A stretch of 64,000 nucleotides of DNA. Origin: Diplolepis rosae. Taxonomy: Eukaryota; Arthropoda; Insecta; Hymenoptera; Diplolepididae. A program made the translations under genes and the position numbers. Below the pieces are notes generated by a model. That model saw only the letters and a program-made list of their open reading frames with translations, had not been told where the DNA came from and ran no database searches. Shown one piece after another: positions 10,801 through 20,405 of this stretch (its first letter is position 1; each line of letters begins with the position of its first letter). The stretch covers positions 1,612,001 through 1,676,000 of the forward strand of contig JAPYXD010000737.1 of assembly GCA_030998225.1 (NCBI GenBank). The letters run 5' to 3'.

Positions 10801-12205
10801 CTTACTCAAGTTTCATTCATATACTTTATTTTATTTTATTAGCAATGCGTCACATCACGTAATTACATTTTTTTTATATTTGCTTTTAACTGTTATTTAT
10901 TCCACACATTTTTTATTTCGCTTCGGAGCAGTACAATTCACTGGTTTTTGACCTCTTTGATAGCAACGTTCGCATGTTCCAGTCCATTTATATAGCATTA
11001 CTTTTTCGAAATCGTTTTCTATAGGTTTTTTTTTCAATTCATTTACGGGCTCTGTTTGTTCGCTAAATAAATAGTCTCTCTACAAATTTCTGGTAACTTT
11101 TATGTTGAACTGTGCTTAGACTCTTTTTTTTTCATCTTTCAATAGTACATATAGCCATAAATATTGGTATGTTATTAAAAATTTTACATATTGAATAATC
11201 TTAACACTTAAACCTTTAAAATCGTATTCCAAGCTTACTTTGTATATCATTTTAACTTCGTCTTAAGTGGTGCATAACATTTCTAGTTCTTTATATTCAA
11301 ATTAAGAAACAGATACTTTGTATTTTATTTTAGAGAACCTTCTGCTTTAGAATATCATGGATAAAGTTTACTGTAATCAAAAACTTTAAATTCAATGAAG
11401 ATTTGAAAAGTATTTATATATATATATATATATAGAACATGTTCGCTTCCATAGCAGAAGGGAGTATATTATCTTAAGAAAATTTTAGGAAAATTTTCGG
11501 TATCGATAATTATCATAGTACACGAGAGAATTTCATAATGGAAATCATTCATAAACTTATCAAAAACGTGAAGAATAATTATATTATAAAAAGAGGAGAA
11601 GAAGAATTAGTCATTTTCACTTTGTTTGTGTTTATTATTAGTATTTCTTCATGGATAGCGTTTTACTCTTTTTTTAAATATTGCAATTAGTGTACTTCAA
11701 AAACTGAGTATTTTTGTAAATATCCATGTAAAACATTAAATGACTACCTTCTCCAAAGATTTTAATTGTGCAAGGCTTGAATATAAAGACTGGTAAAATG
11801 ATTAAAATAGTTTTTATATGATAATTGTAAAAACTGACTCACTGTGCAAAAATTTAGACATATAATTACGAACTTTAATTACGAAAAGAATAAAGTATCT
11901 TTCATATATAATGCTTCTCGGATGGCTATGTCCTAAAACAAGAAAAACAGATGGTATTAGTATTTGACCTGAAAGAAGAGTTATTTGTTAGAAGAGAAAA
12001 GATTTACAGGTAAAATTTTTTATGAGAAAAAGTTAAAACAATTTCTGCAAATTGTAGTTTTTTGGTTTCTTTGAACAATTGTTTGAGATATTGTTTGAAT
12101 TATAACATATTTTGCATTAAGTTATCATTTTTGGACGTAAAAGTTCCTTGTGTTTTCAAATCTCCATAATTTTATAACAAAGCTCATAAAGTTCTTGGAA
12201 TGTTT

Positions 12206-12523
12206 TTATTTGTTTGAATGCTGCTTCATTTGACTTATTATTGCTATATTTCCTGTAGCTATTACTTTTTGATTTCTTGCTCTACAATATGATGTGAAAA
12301 TTATTCTTATGTCAACGTTAAAATCCCTGTAAGATAGAAACTTATGACAAAATAATGTCATCAATTTTGGATTTGTTGTATCTTGAGACCAATTTGGTAC
12401 ATTGTATTCGTTAAAATTAAATATTCCTTTCATAAATAAATATAGCCATAATGCTTTTATATCAACTTGACGAACGATTAAATCACATAATAAATCAATG
12501 CGTAGGCGATGTCTAGTTTCCAT
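12206..12523 (-). pseudogene. Continuation of the Gypsy pol linker, degenerate
   Basis: A 105-codon frame overlaps the end of the preceding linker ORF in another frame. Its composition (YNVPNWSQ, RDFNVDIRIIFTSY) vaguely recalls the stretch between the YAYFVS box and integrase in insect Gypsy pol, but the similarity is too weak to be firm. No integrase follows. It may be random. Confidence 0.25.
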
Positions 12524-13782
12524 CGTGATCTAGATCCACATTTTTTCAAAAGTTTAGAGCCTACATCGCGAGGTTCTCCTTTATTGCTTACAAAATACGC
12601 ATAATTATCTTTTCTCATCGTCAATTGGTCGCGGCATTCAATTATATTTTTCTGTGTCTTAGGCAATCCGGATGTTGAAGGTTGATCAGGGGGTGGCTCT
12701 GGGGGTGGCCTTTCTTCTGTGAGATCGTATTCATCAGAGTTTTCATAATTATCTATTTCTAGTATGTCCGGTTGTTCGTTTTCGTTTTCATGTTCTATGT
12801 TTTGAAAATTTTCCTGGATTTCTTCTTCTTTTTCGTCTTCGCTTGATAAGTCAGAATTTGATTCAGAATAACTTTCTTCTATTAATTCTTTATTTTTATT
12901 TTTCGGAGTGTTTTTCTTCTTCTTATTTATTTTTGCTTCTTGTTTAACATCATAATCTGGATCAGAATCTGATTCATCTTCTGATTCCATAAATATACGT
13001 TTCTTATCATTTTCAGTTAATTTATTCATAACTTTATTGGGTCTACCTCTTTTTTTAATTGATTTCTGTAATTTTACTTCTTGAATAATCTTTCGTGGCC
13101 TTCCACGCTTCCTTTGTACCTTATTTGTTACTTCAACATTTTTTAATAGTTTATTTTTCATAGTATCTTCATTTTTATCCATATTTATATTCGTCAATTT
13201 TTTTAATTGGCTCCTTGTTTGCATAGCATAACATTTATTTTTATTTTCTAATAAAATTGGAATAGAATCCATGACACATTTCAAAAATTGTGAAACAAAT
13301 GTTTCCGAAATATTTTGTTCATTGATCAATTTATTTCCATTTCCCTCATTTTTCATTTTGTTCATTATTATATTAATCAACCTTTTATTAATTACGTTAA
13401 ATAAATCTTCTTCGTTCAATTGTTCAATAGCTTTTTCATTATCTTCATAAATTTTTCCTTTGTTCATATCCTTAAAATCTAATTTAATACAACATTTTTC
13501 ATCATCGTCATTTTTCAATAAATATTCCTCATTTAATAATTCTTTAATTTCTTCAGTTTTACTTCTATCAATTTTTTCTGCATCAACATTATCATCATTA
13601 TTACAGCGTTTATTATTACCAACATTGTTAATTAAAGTTTCTTCGTATGATTGTTCGATTTCTCCAAAATGTTCACAAATTTTTTGTTTTTCAATATCTT
13701 CATAATTTATATCATCATTATATTTTTTATTTCTTATATCCTTATTTAAATTTCCATCATTTGTCAGTATTTGTTTGTTCAT
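12478..13782 (-). CDS. Gypsy pol: long charged linker with two AT-hooks
   Basis: This 434-codon frame follows RNase H after a one-base frame break in an A-run near 13846. The first ~190 residues are rich in Asn, Asp, Glu and Lys. Then come TRSQLKK, two AT-hook cores (RGRPRK coded near 13110-13093 and RGRPNK near 13051-13034) and long acidic stretches. A proline run and the box DNYAYFVSNKGEPRD close the frame; that box is familiar from insect Gypsy pol between RNase H and integrase. The final ~25 residues are not conserved and the frame stops before any integrase. AT-hooks bind the minor groove of AT-rich DNA, so a role in chromatin targeting or nucleic-acid handling is possible but inferred. 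Confidence is high that it belongs to pol, low for function. Confidence 0.7.
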   Translation of the reverse strand: MNKQILTNDGNLNKDIRNKKYNDDINYEDIEKQKICEHFGEIEQSYEETLINNVGNNKRCNNDDNVDAEKIDRSKTEEIKELLNEEYLLKNDDDEKCCIKLDFKDMNKGKIYEDNEKAIEQLNEEDLFNVINKRLINIIMNKMKNEGNGNKLINEQNISETFVSQFLKCVMDSIPILLENKNKCYAMQTRSQLKKLTNINMDKNEDTMKNKLLKNVEVTNKVQRKRGRPRKIIQEVKLQKSIKKRGRPNKVMNKLTENDKKRIFMESEDESDSDPDYDVKQEAKINKKKKNTPKNKNKELIEESYSESNSDLSSEDEKEEEIQENFQNIEHENENEQPDILEIDNYENSDEYDLTEERPPPEPPPDQPSTSGLPKTQKNIIECRDQLTMRKDNYAYFVSNKGEPRDVGSKLLKKCGSRSRWKLDIAYALIYYVI

Positions 13783-13841
13783 AAATTGTTTAGATTCCTT
13801 AAAATTATTTTCTTCAATATTTCCTTCAATTACATCGTAAT

Positions 13842-14705
13842 CTATTTTTCATAGCACGTAAGATTTGTTTCTGGTACCTTTTCATGATATTTTAAATCAG
13901 ATATGCATTTTGCATTTCTTGGTTTGATTAAATTTATTTCAATATTATTTTCAATATTTTCTAAATCAATAGGATTTCTGGATAAAGCATCTGCATTTAC
14001 ATTAGTCTTGCCTGCCTTATATATAACGTCAAAATCGTATTCTGCTAGTTTTAATTTGCACCTGGTTACTCGTGAGCAAGGGTCTTTCGAGTTTTGAAAC
14101 CATACTAATGGTTTATGATCTGTGACCAAGGTAAATTTTCGTCCATATAAGTAAGGGCGAAAATATGTTACACAATAAATAATTGCTAATGCTTCCTTTT
14201 CATATGTATCATATTTTCTCTCACAATCATTTAATGATCTAGAAGTATAAGCTATAGGTTTATCTTTACCTATTTTACCTTGGGAAAGTATTCCTCCTAT
14301 AGCGAATCCTGACGCATCAGTTGTCAAAATGAAAGGTTCTGAGAAGTCTGGTCTTTGTAAAAGAGGTTCTTCACATAATTTTTCTTTTAAAAGTTCAAAT
14401 GCTTTTTGTTGGTTTTCTGACCAGATAAATTTCATATCCGTCTTTAAAAGTTGGTTCAAGGGTGTTGCGATTTTAGAGAATCCATCAATAAATCTCCTAT
14501 AATAACCAGCTAGTCCTAAAAATTGTTTAATGTTTTTAGGATTTTTTGGGATTGGAAAATTTTTTACTGCTTCTATTTTCTTAGGGTCAGGTCGTATTCC
14601 TGCCTTATCTATTATATGTCCTAAGTAAGCAACTTCTGGTCGTAAAAATTCACATTTATCTGGCTGTAATTTGAGATTTGCTGCACTTAATCTTTCCATT
14701 TCCAT
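13842..14705 (-). CDS. pol: Gypsy pol: RT thumb/connection and RNase H
   Basis: The first ~85 residues are the RT connection (LKLQPDKCEFL, YLGHIID, FLGLAGYYRRFI). RNase H follows with its four acidic residues visible: D130 in TTDAS, E171 in YEKEALA, D196 in VTDHKP and D239 in NADALSR. Tether residues after that lead into the charged linker. In a working element this degrades the RNA of the RNA-DNA hybrid during reverse transcription. The frame is offset from the upstream RT frame by a break near 14700, and it ends at a frameshift in an A-run near 13846. All key RNase H residues are intact. Confidence 0.85.
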   Translation of the reverse strand: MEMERLSAANLKLQPDKCEFLRPEVAYLGHIIDKAGIRPDPKKIEAVKNFPIPKNPKNIKQFLGLAGYYRRFIDGFSKIATPLNQLLKTDMKFIWSENQQKAFELLKEKLCEEPLLQRPDFSEPFILTTDASGFAIGGILSQGKIGKDKPIAYTSRSLNDCERKYDTYEKEALAIIYCVTYFRPYLYGRKFTLVTDHKPLVWFQNSKDPCSRVTRCKLKLAEYDFDVIYKAGKTNVNADALSRNPIDLENIENNIEINLIKPRNAKCISDLKYHEKVPETNLTCYEK

Positions 14706-15448
14706 AGTTTGTTAAATTTGTCTTCATGTTCTTCTAAAGAATTTGCATATAAAACAATGTCATCTAAGTAGACGAATAATTCATTTCCTTGAAGTCCTGT
14801 TAAAACTAAATCCATTAATCGTTGAAATGTAGCTGGTGCATTTTTCAAATCAAATGGCATACGGTCAAATTCATAATGACCATAAGGGGTTGAAAAAGCT
14901 GTTTTATGAGAGTCTTCAGGGCTCATTTTTATTTGATGAAATCCGGAAGCAAGATCAAATACGGAAAAATATTGTGCAGATCCCAATTGATCTAAAATAT
15001 CGATTATATTTGGTAAAGGGTAAGAATCTCCAATCGTTTTTTCATTGAGTTTGCGAAAATCAAGTACCATTCGCCATTTTCTATTTCCATGTGAGTCCAA
15101 TTTTTTAGGTACTATCCAAACAGGTGTATTATATGGTGATTGTGAGGGTTTAATAATTTTATTTTCAATTAGTTCATTTACTTGACGTGAAATTTCTTCC
15201 TTATGTACTGGAGGAAATCTATATTGTTTTGAAAATATAGGTTGATCATCTGTTGTTGGAATATTATGTTGTAAGACAGTTGTTGCTCCTAAAGGTTCTC
15301 CTGGTATGTGAAATCGATCTGCATATTTTTCAATCAAATTTTCGACATGTTGTTTTTCCTCTTTGTTTAAATGATCCAATCTTAATAACTCTTTAATGGA
15401 ATTTTTTCGATTTTGTATTTGAAATGTTGAATGATTGGTGATAATCAT
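14687..15448 (-). CDS. pol: Gypsy pol: reverse transcriptase fingers and palm
   Basis: This frame carries the Ty3/Gypsy RT boxes in order: YNTPVWIVPKK, WRMVLDFRKLN, FSVFDLASGFHQI with catalytic D165, TAFSTPYGHYEF, and the YLDD active site at 227-230. The usual FGLKNAP box reads FDLKNAP, a Gly to Asp change that could impair folding. Upstream the pol frame continues open but shifted through 15449-15695. The active-site aspartates are present, so decay is by frameshift rather than by active-site loss. Confidence 0.85.
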   Translation of the reverse strand: MIITNHSTFQIQNRKNSIKELLRLDHLNKEEKQHVENLIEKYADRFHIPGEPLGATTVLQHNIPTTDDQPIFSKQYRFPPVHKEEISRQVNELIENKIIKPSQSPYNTPVWIVPKKLDSHGNRKWRMVLDFRKLNEKTIGDSYPLPNIIDILDQLGSAQYFSVFDLASGFHQIKMSPEDSHKTAFSTPYGHYEFDRMPFDLKNAPATFQRLMDLVLTGLQGNELFVYLDDIVLYANSLEEHEDKFNKLWKWKD

Positions 15449-15695
15449 TTGTTTGTGGAATCTGAGTAATTAAATCATTAAAAATTTGTTGTGAAAAATT
15501 AAATTTTTCACTTCCTAAATTTAATTTTCTGTCATTCTGATTTACTGTTTTTTCATGTATTTTTAGTTCTTCAAAGTCTATTAATTTAACAGTTGGTATG
15601 GTTAATCTTTGAGGTTGAGTATTTGTATTGAATATTTTCAGATATGCTTTATTGTTATTATTAGAAACAATTGCATTTCCTAAATAAACTCCATT
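15449..15695 (-). pseudogene. Gypsy pol: segment between protease and RT, frame-shifted
   Basis: Minus-strand translation is open for about 80 residues (IPTVKLIDFEELKIHEK, QQIFNDLI) and has the composition of the pol region that joins protease to RT. It is cut off from protease by a stop after IPQLHL and from RT by a frame change. It shows that the original pol frame ran through this gap. Confidence 0.6.
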
Positions 15696-16220
15696 TCATA
15701 AGTGTAATTGTGGAATAAATCCCTGTTTTTGTTCACTGTTTTTAATTCTCACATAAAAATCTGAAATTGTTCTTGCTTGTACCAATATAGTTTCTTGCAT
15801 TTCAAAGGGATAAACTTCATTATTTATTTCAAGTTGTTTTTCCGCATAGTTTATTTTTGCGTTATTGTTTCTAAAAAATTCTGTACCTAATATACCATCA
15901 TGATCTATAGGTACTTCGTTGGGTATTATGTTGAGGGTAGTCAAGTAGCCGAAAATATTGATCGTTATTTGGCCGAGTGTAAATACAGGATGTTCATTTA
16001 TACCTGTTAGTTTTAGGCATTCAAATTCGTTTATTTTCACGCTTGTTTTGACTGCTTGTTTTTTTATTAAATTTGATCCAGCACCTGTATCTATCATCAT
16101 GTGTATGGGGTTTTTTAATCCTTCAGCTGATAAAATTATATGAGGAATTGTATTACTTGTGCTTAAATTGACTTTTTCAGTTTTGTTTTTAATTAAATTA
16201 GGTGCATTAAATTGTTCGTT
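15696..16220 (-). CDS. Gypsy pol: aspartic protease
   Basis: The frame is open from about 16220. It contains the retropepsin active site DTGAG followed by SNLI, then about 60 residues later the second conserved box DGILGTEFF (the ILG flap-partner motif). Retropepsins act as dimers to cut Gag and Pol. An internal ATG lies at 16100, just before the active site, but the open frame and sensible sequence (SNTIPHIILSAEGLKNP) extend upstream. Translation therefore probably came from gag by frameshift or fusion. Confidence 0.8.
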   Translation of the reverse strand, partial: NEQFNAPNLIKNKTEKVNLSTSNTIPHIILSAEGLKNPIHMMIDTGAGSNLIKKQAVKTSVKINEFECLKLTGINEHPVFTLGQITINIFGYLTTLNIIPNEVPIDHDGILGTEFFRNNNAKINYAEKQLEINNEVYPFEMQETILVQARTISDFYVRIKNSEQKQGFIPQLHL

Positions 16221-16270
16221 TAAGCCCTCCTTTGTGCACCCGTTCCGGGAAGGGCATTGGAGTTTTCCTG

Positions 16271-17300
16271 TTAATTAAATTCTTGTTGTTGTGGTTGTTG
16301 TTGTAATTGTTGATTTTTATTTATTTGATAGTTGCAATTCCTAGATGTATGTCCTGGTGTATTACATAAATAGCAAATAACTTCAAAATTGTGCCTTGGA
16401 TTTAGGTTCGGATTGAAATTTGGATTTTGATTTCTGTTTTGACTGTAATTCATATTAAAATTTGGTCTTTGATTAAAATTCAGATTTTGATTGAAATTCC
16501 TACTTTGATTTTGACCTTGATTAACATTTTGACCTTGGTTGAAATTTTGTCCTTGGTTGAAATTCGGATTTTGATTAAAATTTCTATTCAAATTTGGATT
16601 TTGATTAAAATTTCGACTTTGATTATTTTGATTAAAATTGCGATACATATTCTGGTTATTTCGATTAAAGTTTGGGTTTTGGTTAAATCTATTTCCTTGG
16701 GAAAAATTAGGGTGGGATGGGAAGCTATTTATATCTCTATAGTTGTTTCTACTACCTTGTTGGTTTAGGCTTTGCACCTGGTATCTTTGTGAGGGTCTCC
16801 ATTGAGTTCCCTGACCTAGTCTATTTCTGTCGTATTGATTGTTTTGTCTATTTGAATTATTTCTTGATTGATTACCTTGTGAGTTTTTATTTGTTATTTG
16901 TTGAACGTATTGAAAGCAGGTTGCTGCTGTGTGACCTATCTTCTGGCAGATTTGACACTTTATTGGTTCCTCTCGTGCTAAGTTTATTTTATTTGTTTTT
17001 GCAAATTCGCGGTTATTATGTGATGATTTCTCAAGTTCTTGGAAAAGTGAATGTTGTCTTTCCTCTTCGCAGTTCGTTTTTGGCTGTTAAATTCCTTTCT
17101 TCTCGTATTGCTCTTTCTACTATTTCGTTAAATTTATCGGCTGTTCCTATTCGTATTTCTAATTCTGGTTTTAAACCTCGTAGAAAACAATCGATCACAT
17201 CTCTTTCCAAGTTTCTTTCAAATTCAGCAGCTTCTTTACCATTATTATTTTGTTTATGACATTCTAGGATTTCTGCTGCTATATCTTGTATGCGTGTTGC
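16271..17300 (-). pseudogene. gag: Gypsy gag: C-terminal capsid and nucleocapsid with two CCHC knuckles
   Basis: Immediately after the stop at 17301-17303 the same frame continues as capsid (DIAAEILECHKQ, DCFLRGLKPEL, IVERAIREE). After a frameshift near 17050, the first knuckle CQICQKIGHTAATC (about 16955-16915) appears. A striking Asn-Gln-Phe repeat region (NFNQNPN units, 16725-16400) follows, then the second knuckle CYLCNTPGHTSRNC. Both fit CX2CX4HX4C and bind genomic RNA in Gag proteins. The N/Q/F repeat is low complexity and prion-like in composition. Confidence 0.75.
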
Positions 17301-18458
17301 TTAGGATAAAACACTTTCATTTTCCCACATATATATTCTACCTAAATCTCCTTGTAATTGGTATACAGTTTTTGAAGGGGCAAAAATGGTTTTTAATTTT
17401 AATATGAAATCTTCTAAATTATTATAATAATTTCCGATGATACATCTTCTTGCTTCACCTGTAAGTTTGCTTCTCAATAATTTTACTAAATTAGCTTCTG
17501 CATTGGGGACCATTTCTTTTGCTTTCTTGCAAGCCTCAATAAAAATGGTTAATGGCACTTTGCTTGAGCCATCAAAGTATGGGACAATTTCTAAAGCGTC
17601 TCGTAGAGATACTTGTTGATTTGTAGGTAAATTCATCATTTCAAAGGATTGTATTGGTAGGTTATTTGGTAAAATATTCGGTAAATTATTTGGTAAATTA
17701 TTTGCTAAAATTTCGTTATCAGATTTCCTAGAGGTTGATAACGGGTGTGAAGATTTTAGTGAATCAAGAGCCTGTTCACTGTTTGCAGGGTCGTCAGGTG
17801 TAATTTGATTGAGTTTATTCGGTAAAATTTCTTGAACTTGTTCAAATTCTAAATTTGGATTGTTAAATATTGCTGTATGATTGAAAGTTTCCGGAGTCCT
17901 ATTTAGTTGTGATTTAGTTGAAAATGGGTCTATGAATTCGTATCCTTCTTGAGGTAGGTCAGGAACTTGAAAATTAGTTATATCACAAGAATTTTCCTGC
18001 GCACACAATGTTCTATCGTATAAGGTAGAGTTTGCTGTAACGTTTTTAAATATCGATTCTTCTCTAAGTGTTATATCCCTTATGGTATCGTCAAATGACT
18101 GGTTAATTTGTGGTGTATCGTTATATTTATCTCCTGCAATAATGATGCTATTATTTGATCTGATAAAAGTTGTCAATTTATTAAAAAGTGGACTGTTTTG
18201 GTTCTTTGTTTTATTTGACGTACTGATTTCGGGATCAGAAATGCTTCCAACACTGATATCTAATAGATCACCTTGATTTAAAATACTTGACGTTTCTGAA
18301 TAGTGTGAATCCTTTATAGTATTTTCTTGATTTTTTCGATTCGGTTTAAGTGGTAATTGGGAACTTTCTTTAACTTCTTTTGCTAAAGTTAGGTTTTTCT
18401 TTGCTTGACTACGAGTTATAGTGCCTTTTTTACTGCTGTCTCGTGATGGAACCGACAT
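17301..18458 (-). CDS. gag: Gypsy gag: matrix and N-terminal capsid
   Basis: The start ATG at 18458 follows the upstream accessory ORF by about 90 bases. The first ~290 residues are polar and low in recognisable structure, including an imperfect LPNNLPN repeat. The capsid proper begins near ALEIVPYFDGSSKVPL and runs through KLLRSKLTGEARRCI and FAPSKTVYQLQGDLGRI, the Ty3/Gypsy capsid pattern (PF03732-like). An in-frame TAA at 17301-17303 truncates it, while the same frame carries on as capsid downstream, so it is a nonsense change rather than the natural end. Confidence 0.8.
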   Translation of the reverse strand: MSVPSRDSSKKGTITRSQAKKNLTLAKEVKESSQLPLKPNRKNQENTIKDSHYSETSSILNQGDLLDISVGSISDPEISTSNKTKNQNSPLFNKLTTFIRSNNSIIIAGDKYNDTPQINQSFDDTIRDITLREESIFKNVTANSTLYDRTLCAQENSCDITNFQVPDLPQEGYEFIDPFSTKSQLNRTPETFNHTAIFNNPNLEFEQVQEILPNKLNQITPDDPANSEQALDSLKSSHPLSTSRKSDNEILANNLPNNLPNILPNNLPIQSFEMMNLPTNQQVSLRDALEIVPYFDGSSKVPLTIFIEACKKAKEMVPNAEANLVKLLRSKLTGEARRCIIGNYYNNLEDFILKLKTIFAPSKTVYQLQGDLGRIYMWENESVLS

Positions 18459-18546
18459 TGATATTTCTCATATTTTTCGAAAATAATTTATTTGATATTA
18501 TTAGTATTACCCTTTTTTTGAAAAAATAGAATAATTTTTTTTTTTC

Positions 18547-19062
18547 TTAAAAATCTTTAATTAATTTAACTTTATTTTTCCCTAAACTGCAAATATTTGT
18601 TATTTTGGGTAGAAAAATTTTATTCTGCGCAAAACTGGGTTCCTCAATTTCTGTTTCAGATCCTGAATCTGATGATATATCCAAAATTTCGATAGTTGGA
18701 ACAATACTTTCGCAAGAATTAGAAATTTTCTGATTTGTTTTGGGGTCAAGGTCTGAACTGCTGTCTGATATTTCGGTTATTGGGGATAAATTTTGGGTGG
18801 TTTTATTACTTGTTGATTCTGCCTCAGAATTTCTTAACTGAGAACTTCCTGGTTTAGATTCGGCGGAAGTTTCGTTGATTTTTCTTTTTCCATATTTATG
18901 AGAACATTTATTCGCAATAAATTTTTCTGTTTTTTCTAACAATTGTTCAAAGAATTCTGAGAATTCGATATCGTTATTGATCTCTCTAATTTTGATATCT
19001 TTTGACTTAAAATTTCTTGCTCGGGGATGTTTAAAAGTATGTTTTCTTAATGGTAAAGGCAT
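18547..19062 (-). CDS. Accessory ORF upstream of gag, acidic, with SUMO-interaction-like motifs
   Basis: This intact 171-codon frame lies between the leader repeats and gag. It starts basic (PLRKHTFKHPRARNFKSK), has a possible helix (FSEFFEQLLEKTEKFI) and then becomes Ser/Asp/Glu-rich. Two hydrophobic-acidic patches stand out: ITEISDSSSDLD and TIEILDISSDSGSETE. The second has the form of a SUMO-interacting motif followed by casein-kinase-2-type serines. It is the only internal ORF of the element that I see without a frame break. No homologue is recognised. It could be a separate pre-gag protein or the N-terminus of an extended Gag broken by a stop. Confidence 0.55.
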   Translation of the reverse strand: MPLPLRKHTFKHPRARNFKSKDIKIREINNDIEFSEFFEQLLEKTEKFIANKCSHKYGKRKINETSAESKPGSSQLRNSEAESTSNKTTQNLSPITEISDSSSDLDPKTNQKISNSCESIVPTIEILDISSDSGSETEIEEPSFAQNKIFLPKITNICSLGKNKVKLIKDF

Positions 19063-19251
19063 TTATTATACAGTGCTGACAAAATATGACATAAAATTTC
19101 AAATACGAGTAACGACTCGATTAATATATATATATATATATATATATATCACGATTATATATTTTTTTGAAAGTTATTTACCTAAAAAATTTCTAATGAA
19201 AATAAATTTTATTTTGAGTATCTCTTTTTTTGTTTGTTTTATATTTGTGTA

Positions 19252-20405
19252 GAATAAATTTCAATCCTGGATCAAAAAATTCTAATTTGAGGATGGCTGA
19301 ACGTGTTACCGCTAGCCCCTGTTCAATATAACCCTCCTCGAGCGACTGGTTACGCTATGAGGGGTTAAATCCTCAAACGAATTTTTCAATTTTCAGTAAT
19401 TGAATTATTTAAGATAAAATTTAATAAATTAATCGCAAATCCACTTTCGAGACTGTAAATTGAGGACGGCTGTGCGTTTTACCGCTGGCCCTTGTTCGAT
19501 ATAATCCTCCTCGAGCGACTGGTTACGCTATGAGGGATTATGTCCTCTACAAATCTCAATCGCAGGGTTGAAATCAATTTAAAAATAAACTTTATTTTTA
19601 ATATCCTTTATGTTTTGTGTCTATGTTTTATAGTTGTGTAGGATAAATTTCAATCCTGAATCAAAAAATTCTAATTTGAGGATGGCTGAGTGTGTTACCG
19701 CTAGCCCCTGTTCAATATAACCCTCCTCGAGCGACTGGTTACGCTATGAGGGGTTAAATCCTCAAACGAATTTTTCAATTTTCAGTAATTGAATTATTTA
19801 AGATAAAATTTATTAAATTAATAGCAAGTCCACTTTTGAGACTGTAATTTGAGGACGGCTGTGCGTTTTACCGCTGACCCTTGTTCGATATAATCCTCCT
19901 CGAGCGACTGGTTACACTGTGAGGGATTATGTCCTCTACAAATCTCAATCGCAGGGTTGAAATCAATTTGAAAATAAATTTTATTTTTAATATCCTTTTT
20001 GTTTTGTGTCTGCGTTTTATAGTTGAGTAGGATAAATTTCAATCCTGAATCAAAAAATTCTAATTTGAGGATGGCTGAGCGTGTTACCGCTAGCCCCTGT
20101 TCAATATAACCCTCCTCGAGCGACTGGTTACGCTATGAGGGGTTAAATCCTCAAACGAATTTTTCAATTTTCAGTAATTGAATTATTTAAGATAAAATTT
20201 ATTAAATTAATAGCAAATCCACTTTTGAGACTGTAATTTGAGGACGGCTGTGCGTTTTACCGCTGACCCTTGTTCGATATAATCCTCCTCGAGTGACTGG
20301 TTACGCTGTGAGGGATTATGTCCTCTACAAATCTCAAAGGCAGGGTTAAAATCAATTTGAAAATAAATTTTATTTTCAATATCCTTTTTGTTTTGTGTCT
20401 GTGTT
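19252..20405 (-). repeat. Three tandem 390-bp leader repeats holding six foldable modules
   Basis: Units begin at about 19252, 19642 and 20031. Each contains a module A (19287-19376, 19676-19765, 20065-20154) and a module B (19462-19547, 19851-19936, 20240-20325). Module A is closed by TTGAGGAT/ATCCTCAA with inner TAACCC/GGGTTA. Module B is closed by GAGGAC/GTCCTC with inner TAATCC/GGATTA. All have an apical AGCG/CGCT-type hairpin around ACTGGTTA. The A/B differences are compensatory in both stems, which argues for selection on structure in RNA or single-stranded DNA. The repeats lie in the 5' leader of the element, where packaging, export or translation signals are found. Confidence 0.8.

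Larger units (their letters stand above)
9219..12205 (-). other. 3' internal region of the Gypsy-type element without coding content
   Basis: About 3 kb of very AT-rich DNA lies between the pol linker and the polypurine tract. It is where integrase and any env would be expected. I find no HHCC zinc finger, no DDE core and no chromodomain in any frame by eye. It contains a nested MITE (10188-10524), a second copy of the LTR edge plus polypurine tract (10738-10800) and a TA microsatellite (about 11420-11435). Confidence 0.6.

Noticed and set aside
13460..13705. Plus-strand serine/leucine-rich frame
   Set aside because: Antisense shadow of the charged pol linker.
16427..17259. Plus-strand frames of 113 and 180 codons
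   Set aside because: They are antisense to gag nucleocapsid and capsid and result from its A/T-skewed codons; the minus strand has the zinc knuckles.
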